Shown here piece after piece: positions 45,001 to 53,377 of a DNA stretch of 64,000 nucleotides (its first letter is position 1; each line of letters opens with the position of its first letter). The stretch lies in assembly GCF_003254565.1 (NCBI RefSeq), contig NZ_QJRI01000161.1:1-64000 (forward strand), in the 5' to 3' direction. Both the position numbers and the translations under genes were made by a program. Origin of the DNA: Flavobacterium nitrogenifigens. Lineage in GTDB: Bacteria; Bacteroidota; Bacteroidia; Flavobacteriales; Flavobacteriaceae. The notes beneath the pieces were generated by a model. That model ran no database searches, was not told the origin of the DNA, and saw only the letters and a program-made list of their open reading frames with translations.

Positions 45001-45896
45001 AACCTAAAGCTTTAGTCATTGCTATTGCTAATGGAGAGGTATTAGAAACGAGATATTTCTATGCAGGGACACACCAAGTAACAGTTTTACATAAATTGAA
45101 AGATGGAAGAAAATTTATTGCTAGATATGGAGAGTTAGATCCTAATAGTATTGAAGTAAAGAAAGGGGATCAAGTTAAACAAGGGAAAGTACTTGGAAAG
45201 ACTGGAAAGTTACTAGGGAAAAGTGTTATAAGTGGATATGACATATATATGCTGCATTTTGAAATTTTTTCAGCCGAAAAAGAAGAAAATATTAATAATC
45301 CTTTGACAAATAAGGTTAATGGCTCACCTTTTCAACGCAGAAAAGATTTATTAGATTCAATTGACATATTACTGGAAGGGTATAAAAACACATTTGAAGC
45401 TGACAAAGGAGATCGAAAGGATATAAAGTTGCTAAATATAAGCGATAAAGGTAAAGATTTTATAAAGAATTGGGAATCGTACAAAAGAAAAATGTATGAT
45501 AATGATGGAGATTTAAATAGTGATGGAAACTGCACGATAGGTTATGGACATTTAATACATCTGGGTAAATGTGATGGTAGTTCTTCAGAAGAAGAATTTA
45601 AAGAAGGAATTTCGGAAAATGAGGCTAGTAAGTTATTTGATAAAGATGTTTTAAGATTTGAAAAAGTAATAAAAAATAAAATAAAAGTTCCTCTTTATCA
45701 AAATGAATATGATGCGTTGGTTAGTTATGTTTACAATATTGGCCCAGCTTTCAAAGCTCCCAATTTAATAAAATATCTGAATTCTAAAAATTACGCATTA
45801 GCTGTTAATGAAATTGAAACTGGTGCTCAAAACGTCAAAAGGAGAAAACAAGAAAGAGCAATGTTCTCAGAAGGAGTTTACAACTCATCTCATTAA
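42090..45896 (+). CDS. large putative tail-associated toxin with M23-like and GH24 lysozyme domains
   Basis: A 1268-residue protein, no signal peptide. The Ser/Thr/Asn-rich N-terminus (about 1-170) may be a docking or cargo region. About 170-320 are helical and about 320-920 hold several Ig/PKD-like beta domains (FSYNFDTPGTYRIDAYGKNH). An M23/LytM-like domain follows (about 935-1085) with H963, D967 and H1056, but E1015 and M1054 stand where catalytic His residues are usual. The C-terminal GH24 lysozyme domain (about 1120-1268) has E1129, D1137 and T1149 (CTIGYGHL), with an inserted DNDGDLNSDGN loop. Promoter G places it in the late regulon. A peptidoglycan-degrading effector is the best reading. 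Confidence 0.8.
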   Translation: MNKNTVHNFNILIKNSTPLESSEGLTKNFINEFAAVSKEINEQKDIVQVWQEQNASNNVMSNTLDSAGEGVFDNNAAIKTAPSFNNTSSASESNLFTASTINASIGGGAFDSTESTSMSSFGSTGNTLPVSEAENTVLSNAFSQIYESIDSKQMLIVPQMFQSNSNEPSVELIKAEIKKKLDQAIKENNPETIQYWARINKAFDDEKTTVADFVNKPNEMLFTEMYNALKQLTATSAEVQNFNWNVVREKMIKAIDANILKGSISKTAKNRWEAIKKLLGDDKTNVANLFERYDELFLLLKEVEGLEALPNSITITTKTKIYPNLSADRLYASIGKEDVYVFLKQVSETDFDGSGVNKGAVKIKNTNTASFIVGESLEFFVDEAFINEKVNPKENINWIVYKDKNTESIFKNEGTSFSYNFDTPGTYRIDAYGKNHTVKQSKKSSSATFIELKVVAQDIVITPPINAKTEFIRSFAEEKTFKVSLKNSSVKTLNPIKLYYQIETPLNGKTSKILEEQELDSTGIIKLAMPDLGTYKIKAFSKDQYGLFKEFKTSVIKNEVSSIGLVEKSSGSNVFLLGIVNRKLTLEAKTFKINPPTDDEKEDVRWMIYDSSGKPYLTSGTDLFINKKDSQRNYIHKWKEFTMTLPQKAGHYTVEAFSDRQKGDKSGAIFNLEMKQPEITEAYWSWSGGSKKTISGLLESNWINANIPHYNNQTVRIYFYLGSAKTNHYIDVKTNSKGEIFEEVKFDATFQKAIGLGRKKNAKIGFKLLGIQNSKPYPFKSPANYDANTTLSLTADKKVLDVYFTYDGNRVTPEDEVPFGKKGAIVTIVAKTQNMVGEEVTLTAHKVSEKPSFAGKATVNSEGVATISFLLKNLDKKLKLGSKINYYAGVDGYSTKHLVNKVLVMIVGEGKKSKKKPEIIFPLLEKPTNDTNLQWGKNYNWQDDDGHNQATFDSFRDHGRRKHAARDLYTEPKALVIAIANGEVLETRYFYAGTHQVTVLHKLKDGRKFIARYGELDPNSIEVKKGDQVKQGKVLGKTGKLLGKSVISGYDIYMLHFEIFSAEKEENINNPLTNKVNGSPFQRRKDLLDSIDILLEGYKNTFEADKGDRKDIKLLNISDKGKDFIKNWESYKRKMYDNDGDLNSDGNCTIGYGHLIHLGKCDGSSSEEEFKEGISENEASKLFDKDVLRFEKVIKNKIKVPLYQNEYDALVSYVYNIGPAFKAPNLIKYLNSKNYALAVNEIETGAQNVKRRKQERAMFSEGVYNSSH

Positions 45897-45943
45897 ATAT
45901 GTAGAAAAAAGTGTATTTTCGTTAAAAAATATTTTCTAGAAAA

Positions 45944-46798
45944 ATGATTAAATCAATTAAGATTATAGTAATTATTGCTTTGATGTTTGCGTCCTGTAAA
46001 CCTCAAAATGATGAGAAACAGAATAAAAAAACAAATGATAATGATAGCATTAATTCAAATTATTCATTGACGAATAAAACGTTTAATTTAATAGATTTTA
46101 AAGGAACATGGAAGCTTAAAAACTCGTCAAATTCTAATACTTCTAAAATTATCAATTTTGATTTGTTAGATAGCGAGTTTGTTTTAGGAAATGATGAGTG
46201 TAATGCATATTTTGAGATTGACACAATACATAGTTTGGAGTACCACATAGAAGGGCATTTTTATAATCATTCTTTAAAGGATGAAATGAAGATTTTGGAT
46301 AAGAAATTCAAAAGTCTATTTGATATAAGTATAAATTCCTATAAAGGAGTATTAATTACAAAATGTTCTCCTCCATTTCATAAATTATATTTGTTTGGTA
46401 ATGATGTTGTTGTTTGGTATTCAGGAAATTATATGCGCTTTGTTAAAAAGAGTGAGAAGGATTTAAAATCTCTTTATGCATGTAAGGAAAATGATAATGG
46501 TAAATCTCGATATGATGATCCTTTAAGCAAAACTTGCGAATGTAACGAAAGTACTTTTGAGAGAGCATATGCAATATTTTACAATGAATCTCCAGATTAT
46601 TTAAAAAAAGATTTGTTGGAAAAGCTGCCCCAAAAAGATTTTTTATGGAAATCAGAAGACGCAGATGTTACTTATAAATGGATTTTGAGGGATACTTTAA
46701 AAATAGAAATGAGTTATGATGGTGGAGAAAATAATTATATCTTTTATAAAAATAGTAACAACAAAATGGAATATAAAGAATATCTGTCTTTGCCTTAG
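45944..46798 (+). CDS. lipoprotein, candidate immunity to the lysozyme toxin
   Basis: A 284-residue lipoprotein with lipobox ALMFASC (Cys18) and a charged Asn/Lys linker. The mature part (IDFKGTWKLKNSSNSNTSKI) looks like a lipocalin-type beta domain at about 50-165, followed by a second region with CKENDNG and CECNES cysteines. It is 47 bp downstream of the cell-wall toxin candidate. An envelope lipoprotein next to a peptidoglycan-degrading toxin is the classic position for periplasmic immunity. No family was recognised. Confidence 0.65.
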   Translation: MIKSIKIIVIIALMFASCKPQNDEKQNKKTNDNDSINSNYSLTNKTFNLIDFKGTWKLKNSSNSNTSKIINFDLLDSEFVLGNDECNAYFEIDTIHSLEYHIEGHFYNHSLKDEMKILDKKFKSLFDISINSYKGVLITKCSPPFHKLYLFGNDVVVWYSGNYMRFVKKSEKDLKSLYACKENDNGKSRYDDPLSKTCECNESTFERAYAIFYNESPDYLKKDLLEKLPQKDFLWKSEDADVTYKWILRDTLKIEMSYDGGENNYIFYKNSNNKMEYKEYLSLP

Positions 46799-46887
46799 TT
46801 TTTTGATAAGTGATAAAACTCTCAAAAAGATTAGGTAAATCTCCCACAATTAGGTAACGAAGTAAATAAAATTACCACTAGGGAGAT

Positions 46888-46924
46888 AAAAAGCGCAAAA
46901 GTCGTTTGGACTTTTGCGCTTTTT
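46888..46924. terminator. bidirectional terminator at right border of tail island
   Basis: AAAAAGCGCAAAAGTC (46888-46903) pairs perfectly with GACTTTTGCGCTTTTT (46909-46924). It separates the island's last plus-strand gene from the minus-strand MarR-GNAT gene and mirrors the left-border terminator. Confidence 0.88.
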
Positions 46925-46942
46925 CTTTTATATAAAACTCTA

Positions 46943-47866
46943 TCATCCAATAAGTCTCAAATCATAACGCTCCTCATAAAACGTTTTCCCCCATTCCTCA
47001 ACTTCTTCCGATTTCGTAAGTTCAAATCCCATCATTTTATACATTTGGAGTGCTTTATCCTGCATACTTGTGGTAAGCAGAAACACATTTTTAAATTCTT
47101 TCTCTTTACAGAAATCTATGGCATCAGTCAATAACCTTTTGCCAATTCCGAGACCTCTAAAAGCGGGATCGAGAAGAAACCATCTCAATTGCGCTTCTTC
47201 ATTAGGTTGATGGACAATAGCAACACATCCCACAATTTTATTATTGTATTCCGCCATCCAGATTCGGTCGTTTTCTGGAGAATATTTTTCTAAGAAATCG
47301 TAAAAAGTCTTGATTACATATTTCTCAAAATCAGTCGAAAAATTGTATTCTTTTCCGTAGATAGCGCCATGTAGATGAATAATATAACCAATATCTCCAG
47401 GCGTTATTTCGTGGCGATACGTAATGTCTTCTCGAGCTATTTTATTTTCTGTCAGCAGGTTTCTTACGGTATTCATTGAATCAACTAAAATCTCTTTTTC
47501 TGAAGGATTTAGTTTTTCGATTTTACCTTCAATCTTGTTTTCAGATTTAGTGTTTAAAATGCTTAATAATTCATTTCCAGAATTTGTCAGTTTAATATTG
47601 AAGGCGCGTTTATCTTCAGAAGAGGTAACTTTTTCAATTAAATTTTCTTTTAAAAAACGCTTTAAAATTCGGCTTAAATATCCTTTATCGAGATTTAAAA
47701 TTTCAGTGATTTTTTGGGCAGTTATCGTTTTGCTTTCGCTCATTTCATAGAGAATTCGTATCTCGGTTAAAGAATATTCACTATCCAAATAATGCTGACT
47801 TAAAATGTCTAAATGCGCTGTATAGAATCGGTTAAAACTTCTAATTTTTGAAGTTGTAGTAGTCAT
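46943..47866 (-). CDS. MarR-type regulator fused to GNAT acetyltransferase
   Basis: A 307-residue two-domain protein: a MarR winged HTH at about 1-140 (YSLTEIRILYEMSES, AQKITEILNLDKGYLSRILK) and a GNAT N-acetyltransferase at about 150-307 with the acetyl-CoA loop in FRGLGIGKRLLTDAIDFC. Fusions of this type are known in many bacteria. The acetylated substrate and ligand are unknown. The own promoter overlaps a palindrome, suggesting autoregulation. It lies outside the tail island, convergent with it. Confidence 0.93.
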   Translation of the reverse strand: MTTTTSKIRSFNRFYTAHLDILSQHYLDSEYSLTEIRILYEMSESKTITAQKITEILNLDKGYLSRILKRFLKENLIEKVTSSEDKRAFNIKLTNSGNELLSILNTKSENKIEGKIEKLNPSEKEILVDSMNTVRNLLTENKIAREDITYRHEITPGDIGYIIHLHGAIYGKEYNFSTDFEKYVIKTFYDFLEKYSPENDRIWMAEYNNKIVGCVAIVHQPNEEAQLRWFLLDPAFRGLGIGKRLLTDAIDFCKEKEFKNVFLLTTSMQDKALQMYKMMGFELTKSEEVEEWGKTFYEERYDLRLIG

Positions 47867-47892
47867 GATTGAATTATTGTATTGTTGAAGTA

Positions 47893-47925
47893 CAAATATA
47901 TAAAATTAGTTGCTTTTGTCAACTA
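47893..47925 (-). promoter_or_regulatory. MarR-GNAT promoter with overlapping palindrome
   Basis: Minus-strand -7 box TATATTTG (47893-47900) and -33 TTG (47920-47922) at a 19-bp spacing. The inverted repeat TAGTTG/CAACTA (47907-47912 with 47920-47925) covers the -33 box and is a good candidate operator for the MarR domain. The rest of the gap to 48163 is AT-rich without recognisable features. Confidence 0.65.
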
Positions 47926-48163
47926 GTTATATTTTTTTATTTTTTTGAGAGAGGAATTTTGAAAAGAATAAACTCATTTTAATACATTCCCATTAATTAT
48001 TTGTTAAGCACTTTTTCTGCTTTTTATAAGAGAAAGATTGTTATACCAAACAAAGTTTTTCATTTTTTACGCCAAATACTACAAACTCTTATTTTTCAGT
48101 TGGCCTTTGACTTCAAATGTTAATAATATGTTTCGCTTTAGAGTGGTTTTATTAATGTAAACG

Positions 48164-48182
48164 TAACCTAATCGACCTACCC
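48164..48182 (+). promoter_or_regulatory. 19-bp motif upstream of ECF sigma gene
   Basis: GTAACCTAATCGACCTACC, matching 15 of 19 positions with the motif at 48930-48948 in front of fecR. The pair fits a binding or promoter site for the ECF sigma factor itself (autoregulation). The distance to the sigma ATG is 144 bp. Confidence 0.5.
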
Positions 48183-48326
48183 TCAGCTTTAATTTTGGAG
48201 ACATATAAGAAGAAACCAATACTTTGTATATGCCATTTTTTAAACAGCACGATCATTATCAAGACAAAATCAGAAAAAGTGTTTTGGCTCACACTTTTAA
48301 TTTGATTAATCATAAAATAATGAATC

Positions 48327-48884
48327 ATGTATAAGAAGTTTACAGACGAAGAACTTGTCGAATTATTAAAATCGGGCAAGGATAAAGCTTTTGATGAACT
48401 TTATTTTAGATATCGAGATCTGTTAGTTCGATTCGTCTATCTCCGAATGAAATCGATCGCCATTTCAGAAGAAATTGTGCAGGAAGTTTTTACCTCTATT
48501 TGGGAAAGACGAAAAACAATTGTGATCCAGAAAAGTTTTGCGGCGTACATCTACACTTCGGTTCGCTATATGACTTTAGACTATATTAAATCGCACGAAG
48601 TTACCGATCGATACATTCAAGAAGTTTTAGAAAAAAATACCGTTTCGCAAACAAGCTACAACGCGATCGAGGATTCTATTTATTATGATGAATTGCAAAA
48701 AGCAGTTGACGAGGCAGCATCATTACTTCCTAAAAAATCAAAAGAGGTTTTTATACTTAGCCGCATAAAACATTACACCAATAAAGAAATCGCCGAAGAA
48801 TTGAATGTTTCAATCGAAACCGTAAAATACCATATTACGTATGCGCTAAAATTCATGCGTACTTATTTGGGCGAATTCAATTAA
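48327..48884 (+). CDS. ECF sigma factor, FecI-like
   Basis: A 185-residue sigma-70 family protein: region 2 at about 20-90 (AISEEIVQEVFTSIWERRKT, VRYMTLDYIKSHE) and region 4 at about 120-180 (LLPKKSKEVFILSRIKHYTN, IAEELNVSIETVKYHI). It directs transcription of the downstream importer when released by FecR at 48998. Here sigma, FecR, SusC and SusD are in one direction, unlike the divergent pair at 2576/3467. Confidence 0.93.
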   Translation: MYKKFTDEELVELLKSGKDKAFDELYFRYRDLLVRFVYLRMKSIAISEEIVQEVFTSIWERRKTIVIQKSFAAYIYTSVRYMTLDYIKSHEVTDRYIQEVLEKNTVSQTSYNAIEDSIYYDELQKAVDEAASLLPKKSKEVFILSRIKHYTNKEIAEELNVSIETVKYHITYALKFMRTYLGEFN

Positions 48885-48929
48885 AAGTAAACTTCAGATT
48901 AAGAATCCAGCTTTTTTCTTAACAGAAGC

Positions 48930-48948
48930 GTAACCTTTTGCGCCTACC
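48930..48948 (+). promoter_or_regulatory. 19-bp motif upstream of fecR
   Basis: GTAACCTTTTGCGCCTACC, the second copy of the motif at 48164-48182, 49 bp upstream of the fecR ATG. A candidate ECF-dependent promoter element. Confidence 0.5.
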
Positions 48949-48997
48949 TAAAATTACAATTCCCAAGACATACTATTAAAGACATAAAGAAATTATA

Positions 48998-49918
48998 ATG
49001 CCTGAAAATTCAAATAACGAAATCAAAAAATTTTTAGAAGGAAAGTATTCCCCAAAAGGACAAGAAATGTGGAATAAATGGTACGATCGTACAGATGATT
49101 TTTTTGATAATATGGAAGTGGTTCGATCTGACCGTTCAAAACTGAAAAAAGAATTGAGACAAATAAAGAATACCAACAAAGTTATTTCGATTCAATACAA
49201 AAACTGGGCTATCGCAGCTTCATTGGTTTTCTTAATCGGATTATCGGTGTTTTTTTATCAAACATCAAATGCAGTTGAGAGCAAGCAATTTGCTGTAAAA
49301 CTAGGAGAACATGCTCAGATAAAATTAAGTGACGGAACAAAAATCTGGCTAAATGCAGGAAGTGTTCTTAAATATCCTACAGCATTTAAAGGAGATACGA
49401 GAGAAGTATATTTAAGCGGAGAAGCTTTTTTTGACGTAGCCAAAGACAAAAAACATCCTTTTATTATTCATACCAATAAAATGGATACCAAAGTTCTCGG
49501 AACGAGTTTTAATGTTCAAGCTTATCCAGACCAGACGACACAAGAAGTTTCGGTTGCGACAGGAAGAGTAAACGTGAAATCTACTGTTACAGAAGAGAAT
49601 GTGTATGTAACTCCGGGCCAGAAAGTGGTTTTTAAATCTCAAGACAACAAACTTCAAGCTTTCAAGGATATTCCACTGAACACCATTTCGCTATGGCGAA
49701 AAAACATTATGGTTTTTGAAGAAACGCCTTTGCCAGAAGTTGTGGCGACAATTAATCGCAATTACAATGTTTCAATTGAAGTCAAAAACAAGAATTTAAA
49801 CGATTTAAAGATTAGCGCCTATTTTAAAGAACTCCCTGCCGATCAGGTAATTGGATTGGTGTGCAACATCATCAATGCCCAATACAAAATGGATTCTGGG
49901 ATTTACAAAATCGAATAA
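48998..49918 (+). CDS. FecR-family anti-sigma factor
   Basis: A 306-residue protein: cytoplasmic N-terminus, one membrane helix at about 69-88 (NWAIAASLVFLIGLSVFFYQ), FecR domain at about 100-200 (KLGEHAQIKLSDGTKIWLNA, VYLSGEAFFDVAKDKKHPF) and DUF4974 C-terminus (about 235-306). It holds the sigma factor at 48327 until the STN domain of the SusC at 49990 signals substrate binding. Shorter than the FecR at 3467, mainly through a shorter linker. Confidence 0.94.
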   Translation: MPENSNNEIKKFLEGKYSPKGQEMWNKWYDRTDDFFDNMEVVRSDRSKLKKELRQIKNTNKVISIQYKNWAIAASLVFLIGLSVFFYQTSNAVESKQFAVKLGEHAQIKLSDGTKIWLNAGSVLKYPTAFKGDTREVYLSGEAFFDVAKDKKHPFIIHTNKMDTKVLGTSFNVQAYPDQTTQEVSVATGRVNVKSTVTEENVYVTPGQKVVFKSQDNKLQAFKDIPLNTISLWRKNIMVFEETPLPEVVATINRNYNVSIEVKNKNLNDLKISAYFKELPADQVIGLVCNIINAQYKMDSGIYKIE

Positions 49919-49989
49919 TTCTTTAAACCATAAAAATAAAACTACGTAGCAAACTAATAAACAAAACAATTACACTAAATCTAAAAACT

Positions 49990-52900
49990 ATGAATGAAAA
50001 ACAAATGCGGTATGCCAGCATAAGGACAATAGGAACAAAATTATTCCTATTTATGACTTTGTTTTTTGCCGCACTAACAGTAAAAGCTGAGAATGTTGAC
50101 ATTAACAAAAGAGTCACTTTAAAAGTTGATAATGAGAGTATAAAAAATATATTTCAAAGAATTGAAAATCAGGTTGATGTGCATTTTATGTACGAAAGTA
50201 GCCAAGTAAATGCCAATCAGAAATTAAGTTTAAAACTGAATAATGTAACGCTTGAACAGGCGTTGGATAAAATTTGCGGAAATGTGCTTCGATATGAGAT
50301 TGTGAGTAACAATATCGTAATCAAGAAAAATCAGAAAGTTGCTTCTGCCGATCAGAATAAAATTATTGTTTCGGGAACTGTTTTCGGAGGAGACGATAAT
50401 ATGCCGTTGCCAGGAGTTGGAATTAAAGATAAAGGTTCAGACGCAGCAACAGCAACAGATTTTGACGGAACATTTAAATTGGAAGTAAATGCTTCAGAAG
50501 CGACACTTGTTTTTTCTTACGTGGGTTATATAACGCAAGAAGTAAAAGTTACGAGTTCGCAAAACATCACGGTAAAACTAGCAGCCGATGTAAAACAGCT
50601 TCAAGAAGTTGTAGTTATGGGTTACGGTAGTGTAAAAAAGAATGAAGTTTTAGGAGCAGTTGGTTCTGTTTCTATGAAAGAAACTTCAAGCAGAACATAC
50701 AACAACGCAGCCGAATTATTGCAAGGAACGGTTGCCGGAGTTACAGTAATTAACGATGGTGGTGACCCAACTGCATCGCCAACAATCAACATTCGTGGTA
50801 TTGGATCTTTGAATGCCGAAACGCCTTTAATCGTTTTGGACGGAATCATTTACAGTGGTTCTTTAAATACGATAAATCCAAATGATATTGCATCGATAAA
50901 CGTTTTAAAAGATGCTGCTTCTGCGGCAATTTATGGTGCAAGAGCTTCTGGCGGGGTAATTTTAATTACTTCTAAAAAAGGAGTTTCAGATAAAATTAAT
51001 GTGAATGTTAACTACCAAGGAGGTTTTCAGAATGTAGCGAAAAAATTAGAGGTTTTAAACGCTGCAGAATATGCTGATGCGATGAATTTGGCGAGAGATA
51101 ATGCAGGTTTGCCGAGAATTCCTGCTTTTGATCCTGCATTTGAACCAACAGCAAGAACAACAAAAACCAACTGGATGGATGAAATTTTCCGTACAGGAGA
51201 AATTCAAGATTTGTCGCTTTCGGTAAACGGAAAAACAGAAAAATCTAATTTCTTTCTTTCTGGAAGTTATAGAAAAAACGAAGGTATTTTGCTAAATACG
51301 TATGGAGAGCGTTATACAGTACGAGCAAATTCTTCTTTTAAATTGGCAGATAATTTTACAATTGGAGAAAATATTTCGTACTCGTTGACTAATGGACAGA
51401 CAGCCAATACTTCAAGTTCGTACACAGGAGCAATTCAAGCAGCGATTTTGTATCCGCCAAACGCAACAATTTATAGAGAAGATGGTTCAGGTCAATTTGG
51501 TGGTGTTCCAGAAAAATATATTGGTTCTTATGGAGACGTTATCAATCCGGTGGCGTATTTAAAAAGATTAGACAATAAAAATCCTATTTCTACCATTTTG
51601 ATCAATCCGTATGCAGAATGGGAAATTGTTCCAGGATTAAAAGTAAAATCGAACTGGGGTTATACTAGAATTCAGGACAACGCAACAGATTTTACAGTAA
51701 AAGTTACTGAGCCAGGAAAAATATTCGATTTCAACAGGTTGACGTTGAAAAATTTAACAGTTACCGATTTGTTAAGCGAGCAGACTATTTCTTATGAGAA
51801 ATCATTCGGGAAACATAATTTGAAAGCTTTAGCTGGATATACGTATCAAGAGACAAAAAGAGATTTCTACACAGTTGAAGGAACAGGTTTTGATAACGAA
51901 GATCCATCACAGCGTTATTTATTAAATGCAAAATTGATTCAGCAGACCGCAGCTGGAAGATCAGATGAAATTATTTCTTCTTATGTGGGAAGAATCAATT
52001 ACGATTTCAATCAGAAATATTTAATCTCGGGAATTGTTCGTCGTGACGGAACTTCAAAATTATTAGAAAATAACCGTTGGAAAGTGTATCCTTCAGTTTC
52101 TGCAGGTTGGTTAATTTCTGAAGAAAATTTCATGAAAGGCATCGAGCCAATCATCAGCAATTTAAAACTTCGTGCAAGCTGGGGACAAATTGGAAACTTA
52201 GGAAATCTAGGGCCATATCAGTTTAGTGTGCCTTTAGTGCAAACTCAAGCTTTAATTGGAGCAGTGCCATCAATTAATTATGGTTATGCTGAAAGCGAAT
52301 TATCAAATCCGAATTTAAAATGGGAAAGTTCTGAGCAGACCAATATTGGTTTAGACTTTACGATGCTAAATAATAGTTTAGTAGGATCTGTTGATGCTTA
52401 TGTAAAGAAAAACAAAGACATGTTGGTTCGTGACCAATTGCCAGGAGTTTCTGGAACTCCGCAAGGAAGAATTGTAAACTCAGGAGATGTTGAAAACAAA
52501 GGAATCGAGGTGAGTTTAACGTACCAAAAAACTCGTGGAGAATTTAAATTTGATGTTACGGCAAATGCTGGATTCTTAAGCAATAGAATTGTTTCTATTA
52601 AAGACGATTTGAATTCATTGGAGCCTTTGGGCTTAAGCCGAGTTCGTAGTTTGCCATTGGCAAATATTTACCAAGTTGGAAGTCCGGTTGGAGCTTTCTA
52701 CGGATACCAGACAGACGGATTGTTTCAAAGCAATGATGAGGTGAAAGCGTATGTAAATAAAAACGGTGTAATGTACCAGCCAAATGCGGTTGCGGGAGAT
52801 ATTAAATTTAAAGATGAAAATGGAGACGGCGTAATCAACAACAGCGATAGAGTAGTGTTAGGAAGTCCTTTCCCGAAGACAACGTATAGTTTGAATGCCA

Positions 52901-53358
52901 ATTTCAGATACAAAGGATTTGATATGAATATTTTCTTCACAGGTGCTGCAGGAAATAGCGTTTTCAATGCTGTAAAACATACAGGCTTAAATGCTTCTTT
53001 CCCAGGTTACAACTTATTGGCAGATTCAAAAGATGCTTGGTCGCCAACGAATACCAATACCAATGTTCCAGTTCTTTCGTCTACAGATAACAATAACAAC
53101 TTCGGACGTATTTCTGATTTGTTTATCGAAGATGCTTCTTTCTTAAGATTGAAAAACGTTTCGATTGGTTATACCATTAAAGAAAGCTGGTTGAACGGAA
53201 AAGCAAAATTGAGATTCTTTATTTCTGGACAAAACTTATTTACGATTACTAATTATTCTGGAATGGATCCTGAAGTTGGTCTTAAAAACTTCGGATTAGA
53301 TTTAGGACGTTATCCGCTTTCTCGTATTTACATGACTGGTGTTAACGCAACTTTTTAA
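49990..53358 (+). CDS. SusC/RagA-type TonB-dependent transporter with STN domain
   Basis: A 1122-residue protein: signal peptide (MTLFFAALTVKAENVDINK region), STN domain (about 45-115), carboxypeptidase-regulatory-like domain (VSGTVFGGDDNMPLPGVGIK), plug (NIRGIGSLNAETPLIVLDGI; LKDAASAAIYGARASGGVIL) and barrel ending VNATF. It imports a ligand captured by the SusD at 53378 and signals through FecR. The phosphatase downstream suggests a phosphorylated substrate such as phospholipid head groups (inference). Confidence 0.95.
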   Translation: MNEKQMRYASIRTIGTKLFLFMTLFFAALTVKAENVDINKRVTLKVDNESIKNIFQRIENQVDVHFMYESSQVNANQKLSLKLNNVTLEQALDKICGNVLRYEIVSNNIVIKKNQKVASADQNKIIVSGTVFGGDDNMPLPGVGIKDKGSDAATATDFDGTFKLEVNASEATLVFSYVGYITQEVKVTSSQNITVKLAADVKQLQEVVVMGYGSVKKNEVLGAVGSVSMKETSSRTYNNAAELLQGTVAGVTVINDGGDPTASPTINIRGIGSLNAETPLIVLDGIIYSGSLNTINPNDIASINVLKDAASAAIYGARASGGVILITSKKGVSDKINVNVNYQGGFQNVAKKLEVLNAAEYADAMNLARDNAGLPRIPAFDPAFEPTARTTKTNWMDEIFRTGEIQDLSLSVNGKTEKSNFFLSGSYRKNEGILLNTYGERYTVRANSSFKLADNFTIGENISYSLTNGQTANTSSSYTGAIQAAILYPPNATIYREDGSGQFGGVPEKYIGSYGDVINPVAYLKRLDNKNPISTILINPYAEWEIVPGLKVKSNWGYTRIQDNATDFTVKVTEPGKIFDFNRLTLKNLTVTDLLSEQTISYEKSFGKHNLKALAGYTYQETKRDFYTVEGTGFDNEDPSQRYLLNAKLIQQTAAGRSDEIISSYVGRINYDFNQKYLISGIVRRDGTSKLLENNRWKVYPSVSAGWLISEENFMKGIEPIISNLKLRASWGQIGNLGNLGPYQFSVPLVQTQALIGAVPSINYGYAESELSNPNLKWESSEQTNIGLDFTMLNNSLVGSVDAYVKKNKDMLVRDQLPGVSGTPQGRIVNSGDVENKGIEVSLTYQKTRGEFKFDVTANAGFLSNRIVSIKDDLNSLEPLGLSRVRSLPLANIYQVGSPVGAFYGYQTDGLFQSNDEVKAYVNKNGVMYQPNAVAGDIKFKDENGDGVINNSDRVVLGSPFPKTTYSLNANFRYKGFDMNIFFTGAAGNSVFNAVKHTGLNASFPGYNLLADSKDAWSPTNTNTNVPVLSSTDNNNNFGRISDLFIEDASFLRLKNVSIGYTIKESWLNGKAKLRFFISGQNLFTITNYSGMDPEVGLKNFGLDLGRYPLSRIYMTGVNATF

Positions 53359-53377
53359 AAAATAAAAAACAATTAAA

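Noticed and set aside
17509..46798. Classification as an eCIS (Afp/PVC-type) or T6SS-iii.
   Set aside because: No AAA+ ATPase, no DUF4255-type cap protein and no second sheath were found, while holin, endolysin and S24 repressor are present; a phage-tail-derived tailocin fits better.
17509..46798. Classification as a complete or defective prophage.
   Set aside because: No terminase, portal, capsid, integrase or attachment repeats were seen, and the tail genes look intact and co-regulated.
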